Shown: positions 16,775 through 25,280, numbered from the stretch's first letter. The stretch: DNA of 64,000 bases from Flagellimonas okinawensis (GCF_029194005.1 NZ_JARFVA010000006.1:62001-126000); one strand, 5' to 3'. Notes: generated from the letters alone by a model not told the origin. Made by a program: numbers and translations.

Positions 16775-17182
16775 TTAAAGTTCAAATTGTACAATCTGCT
16801 GTTCGATTTCCGATTTACGTTGTTCCAAGGTGGACTGTAAGTGGGTCGTGACCAACTTTATCAGATTGGAGTTGGTGGTCTTGAATTCCAGGTTACGTGA
16901 GTCCCTGATATAAAAGGAACTTGAACCGTCCTGGTTATAATTGAACTTGGTCAGTTCGTTGAGGGTTTCCGTTAACCGTTCACGTTGTGTGGCCAATCCC
17001 CTGAGCTTCTCGAACTTCTGGATGCGGTCGTCTAAGTTGATAACGGGCTTTTTAGCCGTTACTTTCTTTTCAGGTACTACTGTTTTTCCAATGGCCTCAC
17101 TGGTCAACTTGTCCTGTACTTCCTTTTTAACGGTTGCATTTTGTCTTTTTGCGATTCCGTTCGACTTTGCTTTTGTTTCCAT
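16775..17182 (-). CDS. small basic protein of the element backbone
   Basis: A 135-residue protein from the ATG at 17180-17182 (METKAKSNGIAKRQNATVKK). The N-terminal 50 residues are Lys-rich and low complexity, followed by helical segments (DDRIQKFEKLRGLATQRERL) and QQIVQFEL at the C-terminus. I do not recognise a function. A truncated relative exists at 57977-58162 (METKTKSNGVAKKQTATVKK), and a further short Lys-rich protein with a similar leader at 46729-46908. All three sit behind the same conserved non-coding leader, so the family seems to be a regulated backbone component of these elements. It is the gene next to the integrase in element 1. Confidence 0.65.
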   Translation of the reverse strand: METKAKSNGIAKRQNATVKKEVQDKLTSEAIGKTVVPEKKVTAKKPVINLDDRIQKFEKLRGLATQRERLTETLNELTKFNYNQDGSSSFYIRDSRNLEFKTTNSNLIKLVTTHLQSTLEQRKSEIEQQIVQFEL

Positions 17183-17189
17183 GATAATG

Positions 17190-17345
17190 AAATTTTTAGT
17201 TAAACAATATTTGAGGGCAACACAAACGGAAGACAAAATTTTGGAGCGGAAAGGAAACGGAATAAACGGCAGAGGGAAAAGAAGTGGCTTTATGCCGTCC
17301 CTTTTCCGAGAAATATTTTGCGACGTTTAGCTTTCGGGAATATTG
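17190..17345 (-). promoter_or_regulatory. conserved leader, copy A
   Basis: Shares ordered blocks with 40360-40505, 46917-47045 and 57800-57970. On the plus strand these are TTTGAGGGCA, GGAAACGGAATA, GGCTTTATGCCGTCCC and GCGACGTTTA. GGC-TTTAT-GCC is a small hairpin or operator palindrome. The element gene starts 8 bp away, so this is its promoter/5' leader. Confidence 0.6.
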
Positions 17346-17394
17346 TATGAATATATACCATTCTCTTTTTCATAGTAGTACAGAATATTCACAC

Positions 17395-18678
17395 TTAAAC
17401 TATTTTCAAATGGTCGAATTCTGTTGCCTTGTATTCCAATTTCTTTCTTGAACGCTTAAGTTTTTCCTTCAATTGGGCCATGTCCTTGCTGATTTTCTTT
17501 TCAATGACCCTGGCATATTTTTGGGTCGTTGATAATTTTGTGTGGCCTAACATTTTTGAGACCGTTTCTATGGGAACATCGTTCAAAAGGGCTATCGTAG
17601 TGGCAAAGGTATGTCGCGCTACATGGAAAGTTAGGTTTTTCTCTATCTTACAGAGCTTGGCTATTTTCTTTAGGTATTGATTGATTTTTTGGTCACTGAA
17701 TACCCGTAAAAGCGAATGGCCGTTTTCTTCACATGGATAATCGGCATATTTCTCCAGAATTTCCTTGGCTTCATCCAATAAAGGCAACTTTACGGGGGTA
17801 TTGGACTTTTGCCTTCTGACCATTATCCATTGTTCCCCATCTACACCTGTAACAATATCATTTTTACTTAGGTTCTTTACTTCTATATAGCATAGCCCTG
17901 TATAGCATGAAAAAATGAATATATCCCTTACCAAGCGCATACTTTCAAGTGATATCGATAGATTGGTCATTGTGTCGAGTTCGTCCCGCTCTAAAAAGGG
18001 GCAATCAAATTCCTCGTACTTCAATTGGTACAGGGCGAATGGGTCGGCTTTAAGCCAGCCGTGTTTCAACGCCAATGTTGTAAACTTCTGTAAACGCTCC
18101 AAATGCTTCATGATACCGTTGTTGTTCAATGGCTGGGATTTTCTCAAAGGTGGGCAACAGCGGAGGTAGTCCTCGAAATTGACTATAAAGGAATAATCCA
18201 TTTGCGCTAAGTAAACATCGTCAACCTTGAATTCCTTTTTAATAAAGCGGTCAACATATTTCTCCGTAGCACGATAGTTTTTGGCGGTTCCAGGAGCCAA
18301 TTTTTTAAGTTCGTTTTCCCTATGGTAGCGCATAAGGTCCTTACAGGTCAAAATTGCCCTGTCTTTTCCCAAATATCTCAATTTGACCGTCTGGGCCGTA
18401 ATGGGCCTACCTTCGTCCTTAAGCTGTTTATAAGCTTTCTTGATGCTGGAGTTTATTTCGTCCAGGGCATCGTTGATGCTCTTCGCATTTGTTGCCCTTG
18501 TCCTTACGCGGTTTGCCTTATCGCACCAATTGTTTTCCAAAACGGATTCTTTGGCACTAATATCAACGGGCATACTATCTATCCAGATACGTGCATAGAT
18601 GGGAGTAGTTCCGTCCCTTTTGATTGATGCTTTTTTCAACCAAAAATGGACATTGAATGTGTGTGTTGTTGTCATCAC
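17395..18678 (-). CDS. tyrosine recombinase / integrase, element 1
   Basis: A 427-residue integrase with an arm-binding domain (about residues 5-90, beginning TTTHTFNVHFWLKKAS), a core-binding SAM-like domain (about 105-205) and a C-terminal catalytic domain. Visible catalytic residues are HVARHTFAT (His-x-x-Arg), LGHTKL and the nucleophile Tyr in TTQKYARV. The usual first arginine, found in TGLR in most of the family, is replaced by Cys in SCYTGLCYIEVK; IntDOT-type integrases of Bacteroidota also lack it. It recombines the attachment site at 18897-18914. Paired ATAGGACAC repeats lie between the gene and that site. The paralogue is at 58384-59664. Confidence 0.92.
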   Translation of the reverse strand: MMTTTHTFNVHFWLKKASIKRDGTTPIYARIWIDSMPVDISAKESVLENNWCDKANRVRTRATNAKSINDALDEINSSIKKAYKQLKDEGRPITAQTVKLRYLGKDRAILTCKDLMRYHRENELKKLAPGTAKNYRATEKYVDRFIKKEFKVDDVYLAQMDYSFIVNFEDYLRCCPPLRKSQPLNNNGIMKHLERLQKFTTLALKHGWLKADPFALYQLKYEEFDCPFLERDELDTMTNLSISLESMRLVRDIFIFSCYTGLCYIEVKNLSKNDIVTGVDGEQWIMVRRQKSNTPVKLPLLDEAKEILEKYADYPCEENGHSLLRVFSDQKINQYLKKIAKLCKIEKNLTFHVARHTFATTIALLNDVPIETVSKMLGHTKLSTTQKYARVIEKKISKDMAQLKEKLKRSRKKLEYKATEFDHLKIV

Positions 18679-18777
18679 TTTCGTTTAGGTTAAACATTTC
18701 CTTGAACGAAAGCCAAATCGCCTCGAAAGTCAAATACGGGCTGTGAACTGTAAATTTAGGAATTTCTTTCCTAAAAA

Positions 18778-18798
18778 ATAGGACACGAAATAGGACAC
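18778..18798. repeat. paired arm-type repeats, right end of element 1
   Basis: ATAGGACAC at 18778-18786 and 18790-18798, 12 bp apart start to start, about 100 bp inside the attachment site and upstream of the integrase start. The same pair spacing occurs at 18973-18993 and 59762-59782. Probable integrase arm-binding sites. Confidence 0.6.
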
Positions 18799-18828
18799 TA
18801 ACGGATATGCCTTCAAATGGCAATAAAA

Positions 18829-18859
18829 AAAACCAGTAAAAATGTATTTTACTGGTTTT
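18829..18859 (-). terminator. terminator hairpin inside the right end of element 1
   Basis: AACCAGTAAAA and TTTTACTGGTT flank a 5-nt loop, with A and T tracts on both sides. It corresponds in position to the terminator at 59811-59844 behind the tRNA genes. Each element thus brings its own terminator just inside the attachment site. Confidence 0.7.
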
Positions 18860-18896
18860 CATTAATTTACGTATTAAATGATTTTATTTAATACCC

Positions 18897-18914
18897 TATT
18901 TGTCGGGGTGGCAG
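18897..18914. repeat. attachment site between elements 1 and 2 (attL of element 2)
   Basis: TATTTGTCGGGGTGGCAG is identical to 59881-59898, where it spans the last 12 nucleotides of tRNA-Pro and the bases beyond. Both copies have the same orientation. It is flanked on either side by arm-type repeat pairs, so it serves as right end of element 1 and left end of element 2. Confidence 0.85.
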
Positions 18915-18972
18915 TTTTAACCAATCCTTTGAAACCCCTTATGTTTCCAGAGTTTTTTCTTGACCATCCAAA

Positions 18973-18993
18973 AAAGGACACCTCATAGGACAC
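18973..18993. repeat. paired arm-type repeats, left end of element 2
   Basis: AAAGGACAC at 18973-18981 and ATAGGACAC at 18985-18993, again 12 bp apart, about 60 bp inside attL. Apart from these and the resolvase fragment, 18915-19422 contains nothing I can name. Confidence 0.55.
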
Positions 18994-19242
18994 CCTCGTG
19001 TGATTTTTGGACTTTCAATAATAAATATAGTGATCTACGGGTTAATCGACTCAAATCTCATTTTAATTGAAAACAAAAGATAAAAAATCAACCATATACT
19101 TGGTTCAATATTAGAAGAAAAACATCGCTTTATTGAACTTTTAAAATTATGTTATGGTTTTTTGATAAGCACGAGTGTAAACCATTGAACAAAGTTTGAA
19201 CCTTAAATTGAATGACCTCTGAAAGGGAAGAATTTCACATAA

Positions 19243-19410
19243 GAATATCTATCTGGATAAAGTTTCGAATACCAAAGAAGTACGGAAGAGCTAAGGCCTG
19301 CTTTTAAAATATGTGAGGAAGGAGATACTATTGTTGTCTATAAGCTAGACCGAATAGACAGAAGTCTTTCGCATTTGACCAAACTTATTGAGTATTTTGA
19401 AATGAAGGAA
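19243..19410 (+). pseudogene. serine resolvase N-terminal fragment
   Basis: Translation gives NIYLDKVSNTKEVRK in one frame and, after a frameshift near 19285, ELRPAFKICEEGDTIVVYKL, DRIDRSLSHL and TKLIEYFE. This matches the DKxSGTK ... L..GDTLVVxKLDRLGRS ... L section of serine resolvases/invertases. The catalytic Ser end and the DNA-binding end are absent. It is a decayed remnant that runs into the end of the convergent aldolase gene. Confidence 0.7.
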
Positions 19411-19422
19411 AACCCATTCAAT

Positions 19423-20097
19423 TCACAAACCCCTTCTGATAGTTCCTATAGTCTCCAAAGTGGTTTTTACCTTGTTTTCCAATGCAGCATAATCCCCGTT
19501 GACCAAGATATCTTTGGAAATCAATTTTGAACCCATGCCCACACAGCTTACCCCTGCCTCGAACCAAGCCCGTAGGTTTGTCTCTTCCGTACTGACCCCT
19601 CCTGTGGGCATAACACTTGTCCATGGCTGGGGTCCTTTGATTGCTTTCACAAAACCTGGACCGTAGGTGGACCCGGGAAAAAGCTTGATGAGTTCACAGC
19701 CCAATTCTTCCGCCTTGTTGATTTCGGTCAACGTACCGCAGCCCGGAGACCAAAGTACTTTCCTTCGATTACAGACTATGGCGATGTCTTCCCTTAAAGA
19801 GGGCGTTACCACAAAGTTCGCCCCCATTTGCAGATACATCGATGCTGCAGCTGCATCCGTAATGGACCCAACGCCCATAATCATACCTGGAAGTTGTTCC
19901 AATGCATATTTGTTGAGCTCCGAGAAAACTTCAAAGGCAAAATCGCCACGCGCGGTAAATTCCATCAACCGGGCCCCACCATCATAGCATGCCATGAGCA
20001 CCTTCTTACCCACTGCTATATCGGAATGATAAAACAAAGGAACCATTCCCGTTTCTTGCATCATCAGTACTACTTCCAATCTTGTATACCTTGCCAT
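19423..20097 (-). CDS. kdgA: 2-keto-3-deoxy-6-phosphogluconate aldolase
   Basis: A 224-residue class I aldolase of the KDPG/KHG family that splits KDPG into pyruvate and glyceraldehyde-3-phosphate, the last step of alginate monomer catabolism. Visible residues are Glu46 (LMEFTARGD), the Schiff-base Lys138 (ELIKLFPGS) and the phosphate-binding PTGGVS. The length is normal. It follows kdgK by 74 bp in the same orientation and is the last gene of the catabolic operon (transporter, reductase, esterase, kinase, aldolase). Genes of this kind in the Entner-Doudoroff pathway are named eda elsewhere; context makes KdgA of the alginate route the better name. Confidence 0.92.
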   Translation of the reverse strand: MARYTRLEVVLMMQETGMVPLFYHSDIAVGKKVLMACYDGGARLMEFTARGDFAFEVFSELNKYALEQLPGMIMGVGSITDAAAASMYLQMGANFVVTPSLREDIAIVCNRRKVLWSPGCGTLTEINKAEELGCELIKLFPGSTYGPGFVKAIKGPQPWTSVMPTGGVSTEETNLRAWFEAGVSCVGMGSKLISKDILVNGDYAALENKVKTTLETIGTIRRGL

Positions 20098-20171
20098 AAC
20101 CTTTTGTTTTTAACCATGGGGCCGAATCATCCGGCCCCATGTGATTAAAAAAACTAAACCAACCCGACCAT

Positions 20172-21218
20172 CTATCGGGACACTCTTCCAGAAGCATCAC
20201 CCCCCATTAACTTTTCAACTTCCGCAACGGTGGCCAAGTTGGCATCCCCTTTTATGGTATGCTTCAAACAGGAGGCCGCCACGGCAAAGTCCAAGCCTTT
20301 TTGGTCCTCCCCTGACCAGTTCATTAAGCCATAGATAAGCCCTCCCATAAAGGAGTCTCCCCCACCGACACGGTCTACGATGTGCGTGATCTGGTATTCT
20401 CGGGAGGTGTACATGGTACTTCCATCGTACAGTACACCCGCCCATGTGTTGTGCGAGGCTGACAAGGAGCCACGTAGGGTCGTGATGACCTTTTTGGCAT
20501 TTGGAAATCTTTTCATCATCTGTTGGCACACTGATAGAAAAGCATCGGCCTTTACATGTTCTCCCTGCGTGGTAATATCCAGTCCCTCTGGTTTGATACC
20601 GAAGTGTTTTTCCGCGTCCTCTTCGTTGCCCAAAACAATATCACAATAGGAAGTAAGTTCTGACATAATCTCCTCTCGTTTGGCATCATCGCAGTATTTC
20701 CAAAGCTTGGCACGGTAGTTCAGGTCCGTGGATACAGTAACACCGTGTTCTTTTGCGCTTTTTACCGCTTCGATACAGGCATCTGCCGCTCCTTGGGAGA
20801 TGGCCGGCGTGATCCCCGTCCAGTGGAACCATTCCACATCCTTGAAGACACTGTCCCAATCCACCATTCCGGGACCTATTTCTGCCATGGCGGAGTGTGC
20901 CCGATCGTAGACCACCTTGCTACCCCTACTAACCGCACCGGTCTCCAAAAAATAGATACCCAAGCGATCCCCACCATAAATGATATTGTCGGTACCGACA
21001 CCACGTTTTCGCATCTCCATCAGGGCACATTCCCCAATATCGTTCTTCGGCAAGCGTGTCACAAAGTCGACGGGCATCCCGTAATTGGCAAGAGATAACG
21101 CCACATTCGACTCCCCTCCCCCATAGACCACATCAAAACTGTTGGCCTGTGAGAACCTCAGAAAGCCCGGAGGCGCCAACCTCAACATGATTTCACCAAA
21201 GGTCACTACTTTTTTCAT
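20172..21218 (-). CDS. kdgK: 2-keto-3-deoxygluconate kinase (PfkB family)
   Basis: A 348-residue ribokinase/PfkB family sugar kinase. The N-terminal signature GEIMLRLAPPGFLRF with YGGGESNVALSLANYG fits KDG kinases, and the C-terminal PfkB signature is VDRVGGGDSFMGGLIYG with the catalytic Asp in GGGDSF. It phosphorylates KDG to KDPG, the substrate of the aldolase encoded next. The gene is longer than Escherichia coli KdgK, as usual in flavobacterial alginate loci. It is separated by 133 bp from the esterase gene upstream, so it may have its own promoter, but I see no convincing one. Confidence 0.92.
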   Translation of the reverse strand: MKKVVTFGEIMLRLAPPGFLRFSQANSFDVVYGGGESNVALSLANYGMPVDFVTRLPKNDIGECALMEMRKRGVGTDNIIYGGDRLGIYFLETGAVSRGSKVVYDRAHSAMAEIGPGMVDWDSVFKDVEWFHWTGITPAISQGAADACIEAVKSAKEHGVTVSTDLNYRAKLWKYCDDAKREEIMSELTSYCDIVLGNEEDAEKHFGIKPEGLDITTQGEHVKADAFLSVCQQMMKRFPNAKKVITTLRGSLSASHNTWAGVLYDGSTMYTSREYQITHIVDRVGGGDSFMGGLIYGLMNWSGEDQKGLDFAVAASCLKHTIKGDANLATVAEVEKLMGGDASGRVSR

Positions 21219-21351
21219 TTCTGATTTTTATTTTTAAAGTTTCGTAATAATTATTTTTCAAAAACATTCCTTGTACCTACTACAGCGTAGTGGGACTCAT
21301 AAAGCCATTAAAACTTGTCATGAAATTAAATCACGAAGGTTTAGTTTAATG

Positions 21352-22242
21352 TTACAATCCCTGCTCATCTAAAAACTTATGGATTTCCACCATTATCCTT
21401 TCTTTATCCTTTTCTTTGAATTTTCCATGTCCTCCTTCAGGTATTGTTATAAACTTTGAATTTACCCCATGAGCTTGTAACTTTTCAAATAGTTTTTGGG
21501 ACTGGATGTATGGAACAATTGGATCTGCATCCCCATGAACGATAAAAATCGGAGGGCTTTTTGCGTCCACCAAAGTAATGGGAGACAACGATTCTGCAAA
21601 AGCAACATTTTCCGATTCAGAACCAAGCCATTTTTTTACGGAAGAGGCAAACATAACCGGCCTTAAATCCGATACACCATACTTGTCTATAATAGCCCTG
21701 ATTTTGACTGCCTCCCTTTCTCCACAATGGTCATCAAACAAAGAATTATTTTCAGATAAGCCTCCCATTAAGGCCAAATGTCCTCCTGCTGATGCTCCCA
21801 TAAGAACAATTTTATCAGTATCGATATTCAGTTCTTCCGCATTGCTTATCAAATAGGACATTGCACAGCGAATATCCTCCACAGCTGCTGGTGCCTTGGC
21901 TTCGGACTCCAAACGATATTCCACATTTGCCACAGCCATTCCCTTTTTAAAGAAAGAACCAAACCCACGTTGGGATTCCTTTTTGCCATGGTTCCATCCT
22001 CCACCGTGTATATTGATGATCACAGGAGTTGGTTCGTCGTTGTTCGTTGGATAGTAAAAATCCAGTTTTCCATTCCACGAAGCAGTTTCGGCATATATGA
22101 TATCTAATTTTGCTTGATAATTCCGGGGCAGTTCCACTTTCTTAAACTCTTGCCCCTTGCAAGCAAAGGTTACCGTCAGTACTCCCATTAAAATAAGTCG
22201 GATACAGTTACAATTTTTAACACTAATGTTTAAAGTCATCAT
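21352..22242 (-). CDS. secreted alpha/beta hydrolase (esterase-like)
   Basis: A 296-residue alpha/beta hydrolase of the BD-FAE/carbohydrate-esterase-like group. The N-terminal hydrophobic stretch LILMGVLTVTFACKG ends in a possible lipobox (TFAC), so it is probably a periplasmic or membrane-anchored lipoprotein. Visible active-site elements are the oxyanion HGGGW, the nucleophile Ser in GASAGGH, the acid Asp in HGDADPIVP and the His in PEGGHGKF. It is not part of the textbook alginate route. Its place between the DEH reductase and KDG kinase suggests removal of acyl groups, for example acetyl esters of bacterial alginates, or a lactone hydrolase. That is inference from context. Confidence 0.75.
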   Translation of the reverse strand: MMTLNISVKNCNCIRLILMGVLTVTFACKGQEFKKVELPRNYQAKLDIIYAETASWNGKLDFYYPTNNDEPTPVIINIHGGGWNHGKKESQRGFGSFFKKGMAVANVEYRLESEAKAPAAVEDIRCAMSYLISNAEELNIDTDKIVLMGASAGGHLALMGGLSENNSLFDDHCGEREAVKIRAIIDKYGVSDLRPVMFASSVKKWLGSESENVAFAESLSPITLVDAKSPPIFIVHGDADPIVPYIQSQKLFEKLQAHGVNSKFITIPEGGHGKFKEKDKERIMVEIHKFLDEQGL

Positions 22243-22281
22243 AGAATTGAATATTTACCAGATAGTAGTAGGTTTTTAAAA

Positions 22282-23037
22282 TTAGCTAAAAGCCAACCCT
22301 CCATTGATGTCCACATTGTTTCCAGTTATGAATGATGCTTCGGAGGAAGCCAAATAAGCTACCAAATCCGCTACCTCAGACGCATTCCCTTCTCTTTTCA
22401 GAGGTGTAGATCCTGCAACTTTTGCACGAACTTCATCCTTAGTAAAATCATCATGAAACTTCGTGGCAATCATTCCGGGGCACAGTGCATTTACCCGTAT
22501 GCCCTGGGGACCAAATTCTTTGGCCATGGCCCTGGTAAATGTCATAACAGCACCTTTGGATGCGGCATATAAGGATGCTCCAGGACCTCCCCCATCCCGT
22601 CCAGCTTGAGAAGCAAAATTGACTATACTACCTCCTTCTACCATCATGGTTTTAAAGGTTTGTGTTACGAAAACGCAAGATTTAAAATTGACATCCATCA
22701 AAAGATCATAGAATTTCTCATCGATTTGATCAATGGTTTTCCGTGCAAACAATCCACCTGCTACATTTACCAAAATGTCCACTTTGTCCCCAAAGGCTTC
22801 TTTTGTTTTTGATGCCAGATTTTCCAAATCCGACAAACTTGTTGCATCGGCATATACGGCAATGGCATCCCCACCGTTGTTTTTTATCATTTTTACAGTG
22901 TCGTTGGCATCGCCCCTGTTTTCAAAATAGTTTACCACCACTTTGGCTCCATTCTTTGCCAGCTTCAACGATACTGCACGGCCGATATCTCTGGCACCTC
23001 CAGTAACAACAGCTACTTTTCCTTTTAAATCACTCAT
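22282..23037 (-). CDS. SDR family DEH reductase candidate
   Basis: A 251-residue classical short-chain dehydrogenase/reductase. The cofactor motif is TGGARDIGRAV, followed by NVAGG, and the catalytic Ser, Tyr and Lys appear in NFASQAG and YAASKGA. In alginate loci an SDR reduces 4-deoxy-L-erythro-5-hexoseulose uronate (DEH) to 2-keto-3-deoxygluconate with NADH or NADPH, and the neighbours kdgK, kdgA and kdgF make that role very likely. The basic residue pattern after the first strand (NYFENRGD) gives no clear cofactor preference. It lies 16 bp downstream of the MFS transporter gene, so the two are cotranscribed. Confidence 0.85.
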   Translation of the reverse strand: MSDLKGKVAVVTGGARDIGRAVSLKLAKNGAKVVVNYFENRGDANDTVKMIKNNGGDAIAVYADATSLSDLENLASKTKEAFGDKVDILVNVAGGLFARKTIDQIDEKFYDLLMDVNFKSCVFVTQTFKTMMVEGGSIVNFASQAGRDGGGPGASLYAASKGAVMTFTRAMAKEFGPQGIRVNALCPGMIATKFHDDFTKDEVRAKVAGSTPLKREGNASEVADLVAYLASSEASFITGNNVDINGGLAFS

Positions 23038-23053
23038 TATTGAAATTTTATTT

Positions 23054-24328
23054 TTATTGATTCTTTATTTCTACAGGTCCTATTTCTTTACATAGCTTAA
23101 AGACAGCAAACACTCCTAATGGAACAAATGCAGCTATGATTACAAAAGCTGGTGTATACGATGTTTTTGTTATGATAGGTATCAAAAAATTCATGATGAT
23201 AACCGATAAAATCCCAACTGTACCACCAAGCCCAGCCAGTGTTCCAACAGATTTTCCACTAAATAGATCACTGGGCATGGTTTGGATATTGGATATGGCA
23301 AATTGAAACCCAAACAATACCACCGCAACAATAATCACAAATTTGGTAGGGCCATCTGCGAAGAGAATGGTAGAGACCAATCCCAAGAACATCAAAAGGC
23401 CTCCCATCCAAATGGTTCTTTTTCTAGCTTTGTCAACCGATTGTCCCATGGCCACCCACCTTTCGGTAAGGACACCACCAGAAATACTGCCCACAGCAGC
23501 ACCAACAAAGGGAACCCATGCAAACATTCCTATTTCCTTTACATTAAAACCATAAGTGTTCTGTAAGTAAATGGGCATCCAGCCCACAAAAAGCCACCAA
23601 ATGGGCTCAAGAAAAAAGCGCGATGCCAGTATTGCCCAAGATTCCTTGTATGAAAGGATTTGCAATATTCCCAAACCTTTTCCCTCTTGGTCCTTATGTC
23701 TGCCCAAATGTCGTCCAGAGATAATGTATTTCTTTTCCTTTTGAGTAATCCATGGATGGTCCTTGGGTCTCTTTTTATTGAAAACAATCCATGGAATAAT
23801 CCATAAAATACCTGCCGAACCTATGATTATAAATGTAGTACGCCATCCAAACCCCAAATACAAAAACGCTATTAATGGAGGCGCCACTACGGAACCCAAT
23901 GAGGCTCCTGCATTGAAGATACCTTGACCTATGGCCCTGTCCTTTACAGGAAACCACTCAGCATTGCTTTTTACGGCTCCCGGCCAATTACCTGCCTCTG
24001 AAACACCCAATAGTATCCTAAAAAAACTGATGGACATCACTCCCCTACCAAAGGTATGCATCAAGGATGCCAACGACCACACAAAAATGGATATGACATA
24101 GCCCAGTTTCGTACCCACCTTATCATACATCTTTCCCGAAACCGACTGTCCAAGGGCATAGGCCACCATGAATACATTGAGAATTATGGCATAATCGGAT
24201 TCACTCATTCCCAACTCTTCGGAAATGCCCGGCCACATGATCGCGAGCGCAGACCTATCTATGTAGTTGATTATTGTGGCCAAGGCGATTAAACCAATGA
24301 TCCACCATCTAAGACCTTTAACTTTCAT
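23054..24328 (-). CDS. MFS transporter, hexuronate/ACS family
   Basis: A 424-residue major facilitator protein with about 12 transmembrane segments, resembling ExuT-type anion:cation symporters. Typical pieces are INYIDRSALAIMWPGI in helix 1, GKMYDKVGTKLGYV in loop 2-3 and SEAGNWPGAVKSNAEWFP in helices 4-5, where ACS-family members carry the conserved (A/E)-x-x-N-(F/W)-P motif. It probably moves unsaturated mono-uronates or DEH from periplasm to cytosol after PL17 cleavage. It is the first gene of the operon ending in kdgA. The 167 bp to the regulator gene contain no palindrome of the alginate operator type that I could see. Confidence 0.85.
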   Translation of the reverse strand: MKVKGLRWWIIGLIALATIINYIDRSALAIMWPGISEELGMSESDYAIILNVFMVAYALGQSVSGKMYDKVGTKLGYVISIFVWSLASLMHTFGRGVMSISFFRILLGVSEAGNWPGAVKSNAEWFPVKDRAIGQGIFNAGASLGSVVAPPLIAFLYLGFGWRTTFIIIGSAGILWIIPWIVFNKKRPKDHPWITQKEKKYIISGRHLGRHKDQEGKGLGILQILSYKESWAILASRFFLEPIWWLFVGWMPIYLQNTYGFNVKEIGMFAWVPFVGAAVGSISGGVLTERWVAMGQSVDKARKRTIWMGGLLMFLGLVSTILFADGPTKFVIIVAVVLFGFQFAISNIQTMPSDLFSGKSVGTLAGLGGTVGILSVIIMNFLIPIITKTSYTPAFVIIAAFVPLGVFAVFKLCKEIGPVEIKNQ

Positions 24329-24495
24329 TGTCTTGTTTTAAAGCTAAAGGGATTTCAGAAGATTTTCTTGCCCATTCATGGCAATATTGTGCCATCTTGC
24401 CAAGATATTTGCATCTTGTGCAATTGGTAAAATCCCTCTCGCTTGATTCTTATTTTTAACAGAACTGTGACAACCCGTGCAGATTGCCCCGATCC

Positions 24496-25203
24496 TTAAA
24501 TACTTTTATTGTAACAGAACTGATATAAGTCCTTAAAATGCTCTTTCATTTTTTCTTTGGCCAATTGTGGGTTTTGCTCTTTGATGGCCTCATAAATGGC
24601 CCTGTGTTCTTGGATTCCCAAAAATGCCCTGTTCTTATCACAGACATGATACTTTTCGAAATTGTTGATGATTCCGGGAGTTATTACCAGCATCAGCGTG
24701 TTTATGGTACTGTTACCACTGGCCCTGGCAATGGCTAGATGAAAAAGTAAATCCTCTTCTACTGCACTTTTCCCATCAACCACCTTGGATTCGTATGCAT
24801 TTAAGGCTTCTTTTATTTCCTCCAAATTTTCATCTGTTCGCCTAAGAGCAGCAAGCCTACAGGTTTTTAACTCCAGTAAAATCCGAGTTTCCACCAATGA
24901 TTTGAAATCGGGCTCCTGAAGTCTCAATATATCCTCCATCATCCCGTTCATGGCCACTTGGCCAATATCTGCGACAAAAGTGCCGCTTTGTGGCTTTGAC
25001 TTTAACAAACCATAAAACTCCAGTGTTTGGATCGCTTCCCGAACATTGCTTCTACTCACACCGAACTTATCAGACAACATACGTTCGGAAGGCAACTTAT
25101 CACCTGGTTCCAAATTTTTGTAATTAATCAAATCCCGAATCTTTGATATGATCTCATTTTGAATTTTTTGATTCTCGTTCTTTGCTATAACATCTAATTT
25201 CAT
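24496..25203 (-). CDS. GntR/FadR family regulator of the alginate locus (FCD domain)
   Basis: A 235-residue regulator with an N-terminal winged helix (about residues 12-75, LEPGDKLPSERMLSDKFGVS and NVREAIQTLEFYGLL) and a C-terminal FCD ligand domain whose metal-binding acidic and histidine residues appear in EEDLLFHLAIA and IQEHRAIYEAI. GntR regulators of alginate loci respond to pathway intermediates such as KDG-type acids; a regulator of this type (AusR) is known in Zobellia. The palindrome CTGGTTAACCAG lies 23 bp upstream of its start, suggesting autoregulation, and related sites occur before susC and the PL17 gene. A specific ligand cannot be read from sequence. Confidence 0.88.
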   Translation of the reverse strand: MKLDVIAKNENQKIQNEIISKIRDLINYKNLEPGDKLPSERMLSDKFGVSRSNVREAIQTLEFYGLLKSKPQSGTFVADIGQVAMNGMMEDILRLQEPDFKSLVETRILLELKTCRLAALRRTDENLEEIKEALNAYESKVVDGKSAVEEDLLFHLAIARASGNSTINTLMLVITPGIINNFEKYHVCDKNRAFLGIQEHRAIYEAIKEQNPQLAKEKMKEHFKDLYQFCYNKSI

Positions 25204-25225
25204 TGGGCTCTTAAAGTTTAAAAAA

Positions 25226-25280
25226 CTGGTTAACCAGATTGGTATGTCAAATTTAATAAATTATATTATTTCTTTTCCAA
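25226..25280 (-). promoter_or_regulatory. promoter and operator of the GntR gene
   Basis: On the minus strand a TTG (25278-25280) and TAAATTTG (25248-25255) form a -33/-7 pair with a 22-bp spacer. The perfect palindrome CTGGTTAACCAG (25226-25237) lies just downstream near the expected start, with a half-site TTGGTATGTC between. The core TGGTNNACCA matches the sites at 31117-31154 and 34060-34084. Confidence 0.65.

Larger units (their letters stand above)
10180..18914. mobile_element. element 1: mobilizable integrative element, right part
   Basis: The backbone from right to left is attachment site (18897-18914), paired arm-type repeats, tyrosine recombinase, small basic protein, cargo, structured non-coding region, ssb, radC-like gene, oriT, bfmA-like gene, relaxase and coupling protein. 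No type IV secretion channel genes are visible, so this is an integrative mobilizable element rather than a self-transmissible ICE, as far as the window shows. The other attachment site is not seen between 1 and 10180, so the left end, and perhaps the hydantoinase operon as cargo, lies outside or was missed by eye. Confidence 0.75.
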
